This document shows, piece by piece, positions 26,141-38,661 of a stretch of 64,000 bases of DNA. Origin of the DNA: Lucifuga dentata. Lineage: Eukaryota > Chordata > Actinopteri > Ophidiiformes > Bythitidae. Within the stretch, counting starts at the first letter, position 1, and every line of letters starts with the position of its first letter. The notes under the pieces were generated by a model. That model was not told the origin of the DNA. It ran no database searches and saw only the letters and a program-made list of their open reading frames with translations. The translations under genes and the position numbers were made by a program. Location: the NCBI GenBank assembly GCA_014773175.1, contig VXCM01000481.1:62001-126000 (forward strand), given 5' to 3'.

Positions 26141-29100
26141 NTGTGTATGCGCACATGTCAAAACCCACCCTCCTCTTGAGCCGATCCCTCTCCCTCTGCG
26201 TCAGCGTGTCAGCCTTGGCAATGACTGGGACTATGTTGACTTTGCTGTGGATGGCCTTCATAAACTCCACATCCAGAGGCTTTAGACTGGAGAAGAAAGA
26301 ACATAATAAGTAAAAGACAAAGGAGAATCAGGAGAGAGAGAAGAGCAGACAAAGAGGACGAGATAGTTCTTTAACATCCTGAAAAAAAGGGATGAGAGAG
26401 AAATCAGATGCGATTACACTGGCTAATGTATAGAAAGACAGACGAAGCAGGAGCCATCCAAAAATGGCTACATCAACTTAACAAAGCAACAAATTGTTTA
26501 AAAAAAATACTTTGCAGTACTGAGATCCATAACAATAATAAAAAGGTAACTTTGGAGGGAAACTGAACAAGATTGTGAACTTACAAGTGCAGAAAGCAAA
26601 GTACAATTCCAGCTGTTTTCTAGTTACTGCCAGCGTAGGCTTACGAGCTAAGACAGAAATCACTGCCAACTACAATGCAACATCAGCTGGTAGCTTTACT
26701 GGCAACCAGAGAGAAGTCTTTCCTTAGAACATCCCAAACCAGGAAGTTCTGACAGGCTAGTATAACAATATGCACTAGTACTGTGATGAATGTAAATATT
26801 GATGGAAACACAACACAATCGGCCAATGAATAATCATCCCTTTGCTCTATAGCAAGTTTCATGACAGGAACCATATAGTTTGCAGTTTCCTGCTATGAGG
26901 TAGTCTTAAATGCACTGGAAGAGACACAAGCCTGGATTCGTTCAATAAGATTACACACACACTGTATTCTGATGTTTGCCTGTGCTGTCACTGAGGTAAA
27001 AATGTGGAGTAAGTCGTGTACATCAAGAGAATTAATAAGATCCTGTTGCTCATTGTTTAATTGTGCTGTGAGGAAAACCACACTAACTGACGAAATGCAT
27101 GCGGAGATTGCTTATGTTGATTTTAAGCCATGCTGGAGTAAATCAAATTACAGTCGAGGTCTGCTACATGGAGTATGCCAATAACCCAGTGTTTCCCATC
27201 CATAGGCTTTACTTGGGCGGCCCGCAAAGGTAAATGAAGACCCGCCCAGGTTTCGTGGGACGACCTATCCTTAAAAAAATACACATTTAATGATGTCATC
27301 AAACCGCTGACCAAAATATTGTTAAAAAAATATGGAATAAATTTCTAATCTTACCGTTGTTTCAAAAGTAAAAGTGTCCTAAAAAGTTCCTATGATTAGG
27401 TTTTGTCATGTTAATCCATTTTACAGCAAACTCCCCGTAGACTGGCATCTATCTCCGTACTTATGGGCGTACCATAAATACTCAAATAGTGGCGGGTCCT
27501 TTATTTTTTTTTAACTTCAACTGCAGAGAGAAAACCAGGCTTTTATTCCAGCCAGGTCATTATTTCTAATTTTAAAATATATGTAACCTTCATGCTTCTC
27601 ACCAGAGTTTCTCTCTGCTGTGTTATAGTTAATTAGTTTCTTTAGTTTTCCTTTAAAACCTTGCTGAGGTCGAATGAAAACACGCTCATTGTGTTACTGT
27701 GGTTGCCTGGCAACCAGTAGTATATAATATAGTAGCAGCCATTTTCAACTAGATCTGAGTGTTTTTTGCTTTTTCTTTGCACTTTTAAAGCCAAAAAGCC
27801 ATATTAAACTTCAGAGGGAATCATTGATTACACAGTTATCAATTGTTTTCTTTATTTTCTTTTTTTTTGGGGGGGGGGGGGGGGNGGCTTGGATACCTGC
27901 CCACCACCACAAAAAATTTCAACCTGTGGGAAACACTGTAACCATTTATTTCAATTTCAATCTGTTTATAGAATGTTTGAAAAAAAAAATCCATTTATTG
28001 CCTTAATAGGAGGAGAATCGGTGACAAATCAAGGACAAGTGAATTTTTTTTTACCCATGTCCAAATGGAGAGATGAAGTAGAAGCAGCAGTGAACCCTGT
28101 TGTCCACTATGTGTCTCCGGTTCAGGCCACTCTCATCATGGAGGTATCGTTCAAACTGATTGTCGATGTACTGGATGATGGTCTTAAAGCTGAGGTCAGA
28201 CACAAAGACGAAGACAGACATGGACTTCAGTAATTGCACAAAATTACCATGTAAATGCTATTTCAAAATCACAATGACATTTCTGAAAAAACCATATAAC
28301 TGAACCTTAGGGAGAACTTTCAAGCAATTTGAACAGCACTAGGAAAGCCCGTCAAAAGCTTAGGGAGGGTTGATGTGACTCAGAAAGCTACTTGAAGACA
28401 GACGTTTCGATATTATGCTGATGAGAATGAAATATTGAAATGTTTGTCTTCAAATAGTTTTGCACTTTGCACTTTTTTGCACAATGTGGCGATCGGTAAT
28501 AAATGTCTTGAAGAGGAGTTTTTCCTCTTTGGGTTTTTAAACAGTGTGCAATCTCTCTTTTGCTGCCATGTCATACATTTTTCACATCCTCTTTTTATGA
28601 CTGATTAGTAAAGTAATCCAACTTGAAACTATTTCATGTTGATGGGACCAAAGATTTCAGAACTGGCTGCCAAAGGATAGTAAATTCATGAGCTAAAAAC
28701 TAAAGACAGGAAACAATATTTGGTGTTAAAATTTGGTAGCAAAAACAGCTACCAGTACACAATTCTTTTAAGATTCATCATAACTACCCTTTCAGTCGAC
28801 TTTACTGATCTCTGTACTGTGTATATTCTGCAGTCCTGTCAATTTTGGGTTCAATCCACTTAGCCTATTTTAAATCACGCAAGATAAAGTGCTGTTTTTT
28901 TTTTGTTTTTTTTTCAGTAGCTTTCTCAGACGTGTCCAGGAGTACAAATGCTGTCATGTCAGGACAATCTGCAGGAAATGGATCTTGGATGGGGACTGAA
29001 CAGAGAGGCTACACTGACACCACTGACATGAGGATCTTACAAATGGAAACACACACACACTATTGAAGGAAATCTCAATGTAGGGAATGCTGTAGGAGGA

Positions 29101-29776
29101 GAAGTAGGAATGAGGGAGTTTTGGATGAAACTTGACACAAGGGAGTTTTTAACGACAATTTTTAAGGTTGTTATCATAACCTTCCCCCACCCATCTGTGA
29201 ATCATGCACAAATCCACAAACCACCCATCCAATCCATGCACAAACACACCAGTCCTGGCTGTTTATGGCATCGCCATATCCAGGGGTGTCAACTACGGTA
29301 AGACGAAGCTTCACTCCTCTCTCTTCGATCTCCACAGTGGATGCCTCGATCTGCACCGTCCTCTCAATCTTCTCTGTGGGGAGAGAGTACGAGAAAGATT
29401 GGTAGAAAACAAAACAATTCAAGCATCTCTGGATCAAAGTAGATCCAAACTATTATCCTGCTCTGAAACACGGATTGAGGTGTTAACAGAAGGCCTGAGC
29501 CATGTAATTAGTTGCAAAACTGCCTGTGCACCTTAAAAACTGAAATCACATGCTTTTCCATCTAAAAGGTCAAACGTGTTTTCTTATGTGCACACACACT
29601 GACCGGGAAGGGCCTGGAGAATTATTTTCAAGCCAGAGCCAGTCATAACCTAAGTCAAGTCATAAGGAGGGGAGGGCCTTTTTTAGACTAATACAAAAGG
29701 CATTCCCAGCATTCCTTTCGAAATAATTCTCTGTTGGAGACATTGCAGCAGACATTTCTCTATTATTACAATACAC

Positions 29777-29839
<63 letters not shown>

Positions 29840-31622
29840 TGCACTAGTGCATATACCTGCAGCACCAGGGATGTACCGTTCAGGGTAGAGATCCGTGAGA
29901 AACAGGCTGTTTATCAGTGTAGATTTGCCCAAACCAGACTCCCCTGAAACACCAGTACAGTAAATACAGCTTAGAAATCATGCTGGTTACACTCTAAGTC
30001 ATTAAAACTAAAAGACTGTTCACACACCTGCAACCATAAGGGTGAATTCAAAGCCCTTCTTCACTGACTTTCGGTGGACTTGGTTTGGGAGGTTAGCAAA
30101 GCCGACATAACCTGCTGCATCTGGGAACTGCGGAGCAGAAAAAACACACAGACTAGTCAGAGAGATATAGGGTGGGTTCCGAAACTCTTATTTGATCGCT
30201 TTTCGATTCTCGTGTGACTCAGAAACCAATCTGGTCTGCTACCTTTAAGGACGAGAAGACTTCCTCAGGGAGACATGAACAAGGAAACACGAGACGATGC
30301 TACACAAAAAGTCTGTTACCTGACAGCCACACCCCCTCACCGGAATTCTGTTTCTAATAGGACGGTTCTACTACTGCTGATCTAACACAGGACCATAATG
30401 TAACCGCAACCAGCCATGAAAATATTTGATAGTTTACATCTAAAGGGTGTTTCCACACCTACGGTGTAGGATAATATAATTCAGATGGACTCGGGTTAAT
30501 TTTGACTCTTTGGATGACCTTTTCAAGCATCATCTTGATTGCTATGAGTAATTAAAAGTTTACTTAACATTAACACACAGCTAGCCTTCTCTTGTTCTAG
30601 GTCAATCAATAGGTGCAATTGGTTCAGAATTAGTTTGAATCACGTTCACCAACAAAAAAACCTTTCCAGAGTTTGTTTAGATCAGAAAAAGACAACCTCT
30701 CAAACCAGTCCTGGTAAAGGTGTGATTGCTGTGTTCAGACCTGCCAAAATTCAACCAAGCAACAACCATGAATGCTAGGACACCGCCTGCGTGTCCTAGC
30801 ATTCATGGTTCTTGCACTTTCGTGATGACTGCACACGGCGACCACGCACTTCAACTCCGGGACTTTCGGTGGCACTGTAGGAAAAAGGTACTCTTAACAT
30901 TCCCCAAATACAACAACAAACACAGCAGAAATGGAAGTTGTTTCCAGTTACAACAAAACATGGAGGAAGTGAAAAGAGAGTTATAGTTGATTAATGAAGA
31001 AGAGGAATTGCTGTTACTTGCATTGGCTGCAAGACAAAAAAGTTGTTCACCATTGTTTCTCTCCCTCCCTCCCTCCCTCCCTCCCTGCACACCTCCTTGC
31101 TCCACGGTACANACCATTGTTTCTCTCCCTCCCTCCCTCCCTCCCTCCCTGCACACCTCCTTGCTCCACGGTACACTGGTTGAAAAGCATTACCCAAAGG
31201 CGATGTAATTATATTTTTGTGTGTGTGTTATATGTACTGCAACACTTTATTCCATCTTCCTCCCTTCGGGTACCTACTCCTAACCAACTCTTTCCTGACA
31301 TTTTTCATCAGTTTATGAGCAGTTTATGAGGCACATGTAAGAGCCTGTGTTTGTATATGATAGCAAAATTGATTGTGATGCATGACATTTGGAAATAAAG
31401 AGGCAAAAAAGCCAAGCTGTTGAAACAGATTTATGCAGGATATCCCTTCTGGATGCCTGTCCAAGGGTGTGTGCTATAAGCAAACACATGGGCTTAGAAG
31501 TGCACAAATCTCCCGTTTATTAGAAAACTGAAGACTTTGTTGATCCTTTGGTGTAAAAACTGTGGTGAGGAGAAGCTTCAGCTTTTTTCACTCACCTTCC
31601 CTTTCTCTCCAGACTGAGACAT
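13403..31622 (-). CDS. septin2: Septin 2 (septin2-type GTPase), complete, 11 coding exons
   Basis: Coding exons, 5' to 3' on the minus strand: 31596-31622, 30028-30127, 29857-29943, 29250-29373, 28055-28189, 26169-26286, 15491-15592, 15168-15313, 14895-14978, 14738-14795, 13403-13468. All junctions are GT/AG and in phase, for 1047 bp or 348 aa (human SEPT2: 361). The protein has a polybasic HRKSVKK (27-33), a P-loop GESGLGKS (43-50), the group's catalytic Thr77, DTPG (100-103), AKAD (181-184) and [13 protein letters not shown] in the septin unique element. A short C-terminal coiled coil ends KMKTDD. The product is a GTP-hydrolysing subunit of hetero-oligomeric septin filaments at membrane and cytoskeleton. 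The 10.6-kb intron 15593-26168 is the largest between coding exons. Residues such as FANLPN and [23 protein letters not shown] favour SEPT2 over SEPT5, 4 or 1. It could be the SEPT2-like gene that some vertebrates carry beside SEPT5. Confidence 0.93.
16474..16606. repeat. Exact 66-bp direct duplication around N at 16540
   Basis: Positions 16474-16539 equal 16541-16606, both running from ATAATTATAATGG through (TG)n to GAGTCAGAAAC. This is an assembly artefact pattern rather than biology. Confidence 0.9.
18628..18682. repeat. (GT)n microsatellite
   Basis: GT run of about 25 units in the large septin2 intron. Confidence 0.95.
19195..19332. mobile_element. Teleost interspersed repeat tail (LINE-like 3' end)
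   Basis: The stretch reads as ...TTTCATCCAAATCTGTCCATAACTTCTTGAGACATCCC... and ends CATAACCTCCTTGGCTGAGGTAATAA. This is a wording I know from abundant fish retroposon 3' ends, and it includes a small CCTCCTTGGCTGAGG hairpin. The family is not assigned. Confidence 0.4.
20229..20274. repeat. (CA)n microsatellite
   Basis: CA run with CACC interruptions at its right end. Confidence 0.9.
23717..23751. repeat. Perfect 15-bp inverted repeat with 5-nt loop
   Basis: The arms are CATCCACTGATGGTT (23717-23731) and its exact complement AACCATCAGTGGATG (23737-23751) around AAATC. It lies in the large septin2 intron. Confidence 0.85.
26091..26146. repeat. (TG)n microsatellite with N at 26141, next to a septin2 donor
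   Basis: TG run ending 22 bp from the exon boundary at 26169; it is (CA)n in the septin2 transcript. Confidence 0.95.
27187..27938. mobile_element. hAT-type non-autonomous element in a septin2 intron
   Basis: The left end reads CAGTGTTTCCCA and the right end reads TGGGAAACACTG, a perfect 12-bp terminal inverted repeat of hAT type. The flanks share only TAACC (left ...ATAACC, right TAACCATT), so the 8-bp target duplication is eroded or shifted. It is about 750 bp with no transposase ORF. It includes a G-run with an N at 27885 and an X-box-like palindrome at 27702-27714. It ends 116 bp from the 3' end of the coding exon 28055-28189. Confidence 0.75.
27702..27714. promoter_or_regulatory. X-box-like palindrome inside the hAT element
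   Basis: The sequence GTTGCCTGGCAAC is a perfect inverted repeat of GTTGCC around one base. It lies inside the hAT-type element at 27187-27938, so it may be transposon-derived. Confidence 0.35.
29779..29838. repeat. (GT)n microsatellite, next to a septin2 donor
   Basis: GT run ending 18 bp from the exon boundary at 29857; it is (AC)n in the septin2 transcript. Confidence 0.95.
30764..30810. repeat. Perfect 20-bp inverted repeat with 7-nt loop
   Basis: The left arm 30764-30783 and right arm 30791-30810 are exact reverse complements, separated by CGCCTGC. It lies in the intron between the first two coding exons of septin2. The stem is too short for a typical animal pre-miRNA. Confidence 0.9.
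31049..31175. repeat. Exact 63-bp direct duplication around N at 31112, with (CTCC)n
   Basis: Positions 31049-31111 equal 31113-31175, starting ACCATTGTTTCTC and ending CCACGGTACA, with a (CTCC)n core. This is probably an unmerged contig overlap. Confidence 0.9.
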
Positions 31623-34600
31623 CGCCACTGTTTGCTGGATGGTTGATGAGCCTGTCAGTGGAAAAATAAGAGTTAGAAAAGCACCACATAAACCACTGAA
31701 CAGTTTAGACCACCTGCCCTCCTTCTACAGCATTACTGCTCAAAGGTTCAGGAAGCATCTTGATTAAAATCCATTTTCTAAAAATATGTTTTTGCTTGTT
31801 TTGTGGGTTGAATTCCCTTCAGGTCTGGACACGACTTAATTATTTATTTATTTTTTTACATTTTGTGATGTTTTAATCTGAAGTAATCACTTAATAATTT
31901 TAGGTATTGCATATTGCATAATCATATTTGAAAAGAAACCATTATACACCCGCAAAGTGTGGCAAAGGCTTATGATTTTTATTCCAGAGAAAGAAAATGT
32001 GCTAAATTTGTAATAATCCTTACCAGGAAAACTTGGTGTTTTATGCAACTAACAACGTTTCTTTATCACACACTCCTCAAGCAGGATAAATATTGGATGC
32101 AGTGGGTGTTTTTTGCATTCAGAAATGTGATTGTTATGTTTCTGGATCACAGATAAATTCTTCCATATAGCCAACAACGGCTACTGATACACCTCAAAAT
32201 CCTCATTAGCATCAGATGACTCATTTTCTGTCAGTCACAAAATACAAATCCACCTGATGCTGAATGTCAAAATCTTAACGGCCCTCGCTGAGGCTCTATG
32301 CTGAGTCCATACGGAGACTGTTCCTGATAACTGCACTGCTCCGTTAAACTAACGCTATCACAGTGGAAGGAGCAGATTAGGAGCTCTCGGCAAAGTGTTG
32401 GTTCTCAAGACTTCCATTACACGGCTACAGTCCACTCTATCCCTCGCTGCTGCTCCACGCAATGACCCTAATCAGATGACAGAGCAACAAGCCCATTTGA
32501 TAAATTAGCCACATAATAACTGAGCAGGAAGAATGGGCTTCATATTATCATCAATACACTGGCTCTTGACAGGTGGATGTGTGATAAGCATTAGAAACAG
32601 GCAAGCTGCTGGACGCTGCCAAAGAGAGATGCACTCTGCTTACATAATATTAGCTGGAGAAAAGGCAGCATGGGAACCTGAGCTGATGTTTCTCCGTTGG
32701 CATGTGACAACATTTGTGGGCACTTAGGGAACCATTTCACTGTCAAAAGTACTAGCTGCTAGTAGGGGCCTCTGTATGTAAGTGAAAGTGGGTAGATTCA
32801 TACTGACAAGGTGGTTTCAGTCCACAGAGAGAACAATGGCTATTTATCCCTCTGGTTCCTGAAGCCTTTCCTATACAGGGCAGCTCAGCCAGGGGAGGAG
32901 AGAGAACACGTGCCTCACCCCTGACCGCTTTCAGGACTGACCACATGCAAAACAGCCAGGGCAGACTCCAATCATTTATGGTGGCAGAGAGCCAAGTTAG
33001 GGAGTGAGGCAATAGAGGTCAAAAGGTTAAAAGCAAGCAAAAAAAACTGTGATTTTAAAAATGGACAACTTCACATTAGGGCTGAGTATCATCTGAAATG
33101 TTTCTAAATTGTTAATACATTAACTGAGGTGCCAATATAAATACCAAAATGAATTTTTCATGCCTTAGTCTCCTGAGTAATAACACATTTTTTACAAACT
33201 TTACCTTAGTTTGATATAATATTACACATAGGCCCTGACCTCATAAAAGTTGGCTCTGCTGACTCTGCTGAGGTTACCAAACTCCATACTTAAAAGGCTT
33301 ATAAAGGTGTAAGTTGACCTGTCGTAAGAGGTTTAACTAACCTATCAAGAGAGTCAAGAGGAAGTCAGTCCATGCATTCAACACAATCATAAGAAGAGTC
33401 AAATTTTCAGGCAAAATAAGTGAAAACACATGTGTGGGTTCCATGGCTGTGCAGGGCTTTTAATGCTATCTTAACCCAAACAAGTGTACAAGACCTATGC
33501 CAAAAATAAAATACATATAAATTAACAAGATTATAAGTCATACAACATACACTCAGTAATCCAGTACAAAAGCCCTGGGATAAATCATAACTTTGTAAAG
33601 CTTATAATGCTCAGTTTCACTGACATTGTGTCTGACAAATGTTGATTCAATTTTTTAAAGCTGTATAGTTGTTGGTTTTGTAGTGGGCTGCATTATATTG
33701 AAAGGTGTTTGTACTATTTTCTCCCCTCTCACTAAAATATAATACACAAAATACAGCATCCAAAGTGACCATGGAGTTGAATCAACATCTTTGAAACAGT
33801 ATCAGCAAAAACTGATCATAAGCTTCATAAATTATACTGGATCAGATGGTATAAGTTTACCTAATAATCTGGCAACTAAACTTATCATTAAAAAATAAGT
33901 GAACGAACTTGAGAATCTGACTATGCATTTTTGGTATTGAGGTTTAATTCCCAGCCCTATGTATTACAGAAAAACAAAAACAGCAATACGACAGTGATAT
34001 AACACCACCAAAACTACCGAAATCTATTTAAATGTGTTTGCAATGATCTGGCTGTAGGTGCCTACACACATCCATTGTTTCTCACACATACACACACAAA
34101 ACCCAACTGTTATTCCTGGACAGGCTCTGTGGGAACCAGCATTAGTCCGACAGCAGATTAATTAAAGCATTCCATTAGCGCAGTTATAATAACACAACGA
34201 CAACACAACAGGACAGACAGGCAGGAGGCACACTTCAATAATACTCTCTTAATAATGGCCATTTAATCGGCCAGGCTGCTGAGCTGCTTACACACACAGC
34301 CATCAACTGGCCAGATGCGGGAGATTTTTGTGCAAACGGGAAAATGCCACCTTAGTAAAGCCGAAGCCTTGGCATGTAATATATATACAGTCAATTTATT
34401 AGTTGGAGTGAAGCCATGGAGGGGCAGCAGCTCGAGCAGAACTATTCACCTTCCTGACGGGCTGTGTCAAGAGTGCACACACTAACTCTCTGTGGAGTTA
34501 CGGCCATCTGCTCTCATTAGAAACACTGAAACAATAATTTCACACCATGGAGATTTAGTAACCTCAGTGGCATAACAACAAAAATGGTAATTTACTGGCA

Positions 34601-36797
34601 ACTGATCACAGCAACAGGTATCCCATGGCTACTCAGTTAGCTGAACATAATAAAGTGATGTTTGGCACGCACACACACACATTTGCAACTGCGCTGTTAT
34701 TAAGTAGCTCCTGGGGGCCAAAGGTAGTGGTGGTGGGCAACAGTAATAAAGATACTTTACTGGTTCACAGCCGTGGTTTCAGAAACACCTTATAATATGA
34801 GTCCAGAGAGAAAGAAAAACCCACAATAGGAGGAATGAAGAGGCCTTTCAACTACAGGAAACCAGCATGCTGTTCATAACATATACAGAGTTTAAAGGAC
34901 AGGATGGACCTTTTATGATGATGGGGACAGGATAGGAAATGACCAAAAACATGTGGGAGTCATACAGCAACAAAGCCTTATCTGAACACTGTGCTGTTCA
35001 CACAGCTACTGTATAAGAACAATGAAGTTTAATTTGGGGAAAAAACGCTGGACTAGTGATTATTCACTGAAAAATAACACTGATATGATTAAATGGGCAA
35101 ACTGCACAATTTTTTTTATCCTGCTACTGTGTGATTATATATCATAAGTAAATTAATATAAAATGTTTTGGTAAAGGGGTATTTGTATGTGACTGTTAGG
35201 CAATATAGAGAAATGAGTGCAATAAATATTAATGGTTTAATAAATGAGTGAATGAATGAATGAATGAATTACATAAATAATATATATGTAGCATTGATCC
35301 CTATATTCTATTCTAATCTACATTGTTTTAAGTAATGTTGCCTGACCTTGCTGTTACAGAAATCAAGCCTCATTATACCCGTACTGACACACAATGTCAA
35401 TGTGAGACCAAATATTAACTTGACCTAGTTCATGTAGTGTGTGAAACAGTAAATCACTTGTCAAATATGATCAATTTTCTGTTATCAAAATAACAATAAC
35501 AAAATCAGAGTTTTTATTTTACACAAGATTCTAGTGCACACAGTATTCTGCTGTGGAACATCATCACTCAAACCCCTGACACAATAGTGCAGTGCAACTT
35601 GGATCTGTTGCTGTGAATCAAGTTTTTTTCTATTCATAATCATTGCAAACTGGAAGAAAAGTCCCCCTGTAGCTTATAGTGGCAGACTGATGTCTTAGCT
35701 GATGCTTTGGTGCAGGCCAGTTTTTTGACATAAGGACAGAGGAAGGGGAAGGACAGAAAGGGGTGATAGAGTTGGATCAGAGGCCCAGGATGTCTTTCAC
35801 TACTAAGATGTTGTCCATCTACTGTTCTTGCTCATTTGGCTAATTCTAATTTGATCCTGAATTACTCCTATGATTACACCAAAACAGTCTACATCATGCC
35901 CACAGCGTTCACACCACTCAGCAGGAAAGGAAGTGAAATGTGTATGTTTTCAATGAGCCAAAAACACAAAGAAAGATGGATGATAATTCCTCAATAGTGG
36001 ACCTCCGCCACATTTTAGACAGACACATACTGAGAATATTTTACTGTTTCCCTCTGTTATTGTGAACTTGTCTAAACACAAAATTGATTCTGTACCAATG
36101 TGCTTTACAATCAAAGGTCAATGAATAATCGGAAGCTGGTGATTTCACAGCCCAAAACTATTATATATGAGCGATTTGCAGGAACTTTGTGAAATCCAGC
36201 GCTTTGAATGGCCTGTTTGGTTCAGCTATTGTATGGTCCTGTTTAAGCACCGTGTATTATAGTGTAGATCATATCTTACATTTGCCAAGTATAAACTGGG
36301 ACAAATAAGGTTGAGGTAAAAATGCTCTAAATGTCTTTACTTAGAAATAAAGTGTTATTTTTCTTAAAATCGAGCTCTGTGAAGGAGTATAATCGGACTT
36401 AGTGAAATAAATAAAGAACATAAAGGTCTGGTTCAGTCATAATCAGGGTAGTGTGAACGTGTGTGAAGGCCTCTGGGAACTGCAACAGCTGGATGTCCAC
36501 ACCCAGTCTGACAGACACTGACTGAGTTTCTACAACGGGGACGATGGCATAATTCAAGTTACACATGACTATCTTGGTTAAATAACTTGTTTTGATACCC
36601 GTCAATCAAAAGGAAAAGGCGTGTAGCACAGCTCTGAAACTTTGTTAACGTTACATGTCAAACTTTAGCGTGCAACAGTTGTTACTGGTGTCACGTTGCC
36701 AAGTCATGGTCTGACTTTCCAAGTATTTCCTCCCTGTCGCTCTCAATCGTAGTTTTGTAATCTGTTAAAACAAACAAAGCACCGAGCATTGCCTTAC
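31623..36797 (-). other. septin2 first intron (5' part), no gene recognised
   Basis: This lies between the ATG-bearing exon and the proposed non-coding first exon. The 5'UTR part of the ATG exon extends to an acceptor at about 31650, where the minus strand reads CACTGACAG before GCTCATCAACC. The rest is AT-rich, without recognisable exons. A short (GAAT)n run lies near 35245-35270. Confidence 0.5.
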
Positions 36798-37090
36798 CTG
36801 AGCGTAACTTTGGATAAACGTGAATCAACAGACGCCCTTTGCCTCTCGCTGCTGTCCCAGCCCAGGAAGGGAAACCCGGAAGCCGTTTCCGAGAGTCCGC
36901 CCTGGTCCCTGAAGTTTTTGCTGCCTTCGCCAAAAAGGCTGCGCAACTGACGCCATTACAGCTCAAAGGCTGGATAGCTGGGCCGCCGGCAGCCAAACCT
37001 TTTCAGATCCAATATGGCCGCCTNGCTCAAAGGCTGGATAGCTGGGCCGCCGGCAGCCAAACCTTTTCAGATCCAATATGGCCGCCTCAG
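36798..37090 (-). promoter_or_regulatory. septin2 non-coding first exon and CpG promoter, with artefactual 63-bp duplication
   Basis: A good donor, CTCAG|GTAAGG (donor 36792-36797), ends a GC-rich CpG-containing stretch that should be the untranslated first exon. The motif AATATGGCCGCC (about 37011-37022, again in the duplicate) fits a YY1 site at a TATA-less start. Positions 36961-37023 and 37025-37087 are exact copies on either side of a single N, so the promoter probably has only one copy in the real genome. Confidence 0.6.
36961..37087. repeat. Exact 63-bp direct duplication around N at 37024
   Basis: Positions 36961-37023 equal 37025-37087 (GCTCAAAGGCTGG...ATGGCCGCCT). The sequence lies in the septin2 promoter and is probably single-copy in reality. 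Confidence 0.9.
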
Positions 37091-38618
37091 TAACGCAGTT
37101 TCTTTGCCCCCCCGCCCCCTGATTGTTGCTTCTCTATCCGCGCGGATTCATAAATTAGCGTGGAACTTGTACGTAATGTGTTTGATAAGTTGTAGCCTAT
37201 CTGTTATTTGATGTAATTCAAATTAAGTTCTCTTATATGATTCCGTTTCTGATTATCTTGGTAACTTTTTAAATAATCTGGTTCTGAAGATTCTCAGTAT
37301 GTCACCACCATCATGAAAAGATGTGGGAAAAGGGGGAGGAATTAATTAATGGACCAAACAACTTCTAGACTAAACAAATTGGCTTTAATAGACTAATTTC
37401 TCTGGTCTATACATGGTTTATAATGTATTATTCTGTTACCTAATTTACCAAATTTAAAAAATAATTTGAAAATGTTATAAATTGGCTATTTTAAATGTGA
37501 CACTCCCATTGTCAAATTATTACAGTCTTACTACAACATACAGGTCATGGTCAGTTTATGTTTTCATACTAGTTTCAATACATACTGTAGGGCTAACAAC
37601 ATTGGTCTGTAGGTAGGCCTAATTCGCATCTACTGGTATATTCTACTATTTTCTCTTGGAAATTTAGATTGGGCCTGTGTTGAATTGGGAATGTAAAATG
37701 GACCTGGACTTTTCACAAGATCAGCATTAAACAACAGCATTAAAACACCACCTATAAAAAACATTAAAATGATTTTAATTGCAGTTTACCTGCAATCTCA
37801 GCCTAGATATTTTATATTTTTCTACTTAATTGTATGTTTTGAAATGTATATAAATTTGACCCGATTTTAAACAGTTTACTGCAAAACAAAAACTAAATTA
37901 ATGCCAAACAGTAACATTGCTAAGTCTTATTACAATATATTTCCATTTAAAAAATGCACTGAAAATGACAATTTAAATTGTAGACCACTACAGAATTATA
38001 ACTTTTGCTGACAGAAAATAATTTTAAATCAATTTCAATTTCTTTTGTTTATACATTATGCTATAGAGTGTAGGCTATTATAAAAATGCTAATCTGAGCA
38101 TCAAACTACTAATACTAATGAATCCTATACCAGTCCTTCACAAGAGTCACCTGTCAAGGTCAGGTGACATGATGTAGCATACATAATGACTCACATAGGA
38201 CCAGGCTATTTGTCAAATGGTGATCTGCAACTTCCTCTCAATGTCCAGACCACCTCTGTAATTGCATGTATAAACTAATAATACTAATATGATAGAAACA
38301 TTATAAGCCTATCTGCAAAACTAATTCTCAAAAAGCAAATCCTGACACAAACCTAGAGATTTGCTAACGCAGATTGATTAGGCTACTTTGAAGGCACAGT
38401 GAGTGATCAGATGTAAGTAAATGCCACCATAAAAAAAATCAAAATACATTACTGAAGCCTTACAAACCGATTGACAGATCTTGTATATGCCAACACTGAA
38501 CAACATCTAAATTATTGGTGTTTCCCATGCTGTTTGTTCGGATGAGTTTTGTAAACATATTTATAAAATTGATCCGTATTTACTTAAAGATCACCTATAA
38601 ATCAGACCTTTCAATTTC

Positions 38619-38661
<43 letters not shown>

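Larger units (their letters stand above)
15593..26168 (-). other. Large septin2 intron, no gene recognised inside
   Basis: This 10.6-kb intron separates the exon coding the AKAD motif region from the exon coding the [14 protein letters not shown] segment. I see no conserved exon on either strand. It holds microsatellites at 16474-16606 (with an N-flanked exact duplication), 18628-18682 and 20229-20274, and a G-run with N at 18002-18023. It also has a LINE-tail-like fragment at about 19195-19332, a perfect 15-bp hairpin at 23717-23751, and a GC-richer patch at 16.9-17.2 kb with YY1/E2F-like motifs. Confidence 0.6.

Noticed and set aside
30764..30810. Hairpin as a microRNA precursor
   Set aside because: A 20-bp stem with a 7-nt loop is shorter than animal pre-miRNAs and has perfect pairing throughout.
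36839..37211. Frames in the septin2 CpG region as coding
   Set aside because: They cross an N and an artefactual 63-bp duplication; the region is better explained as promoter and untranslated exon.
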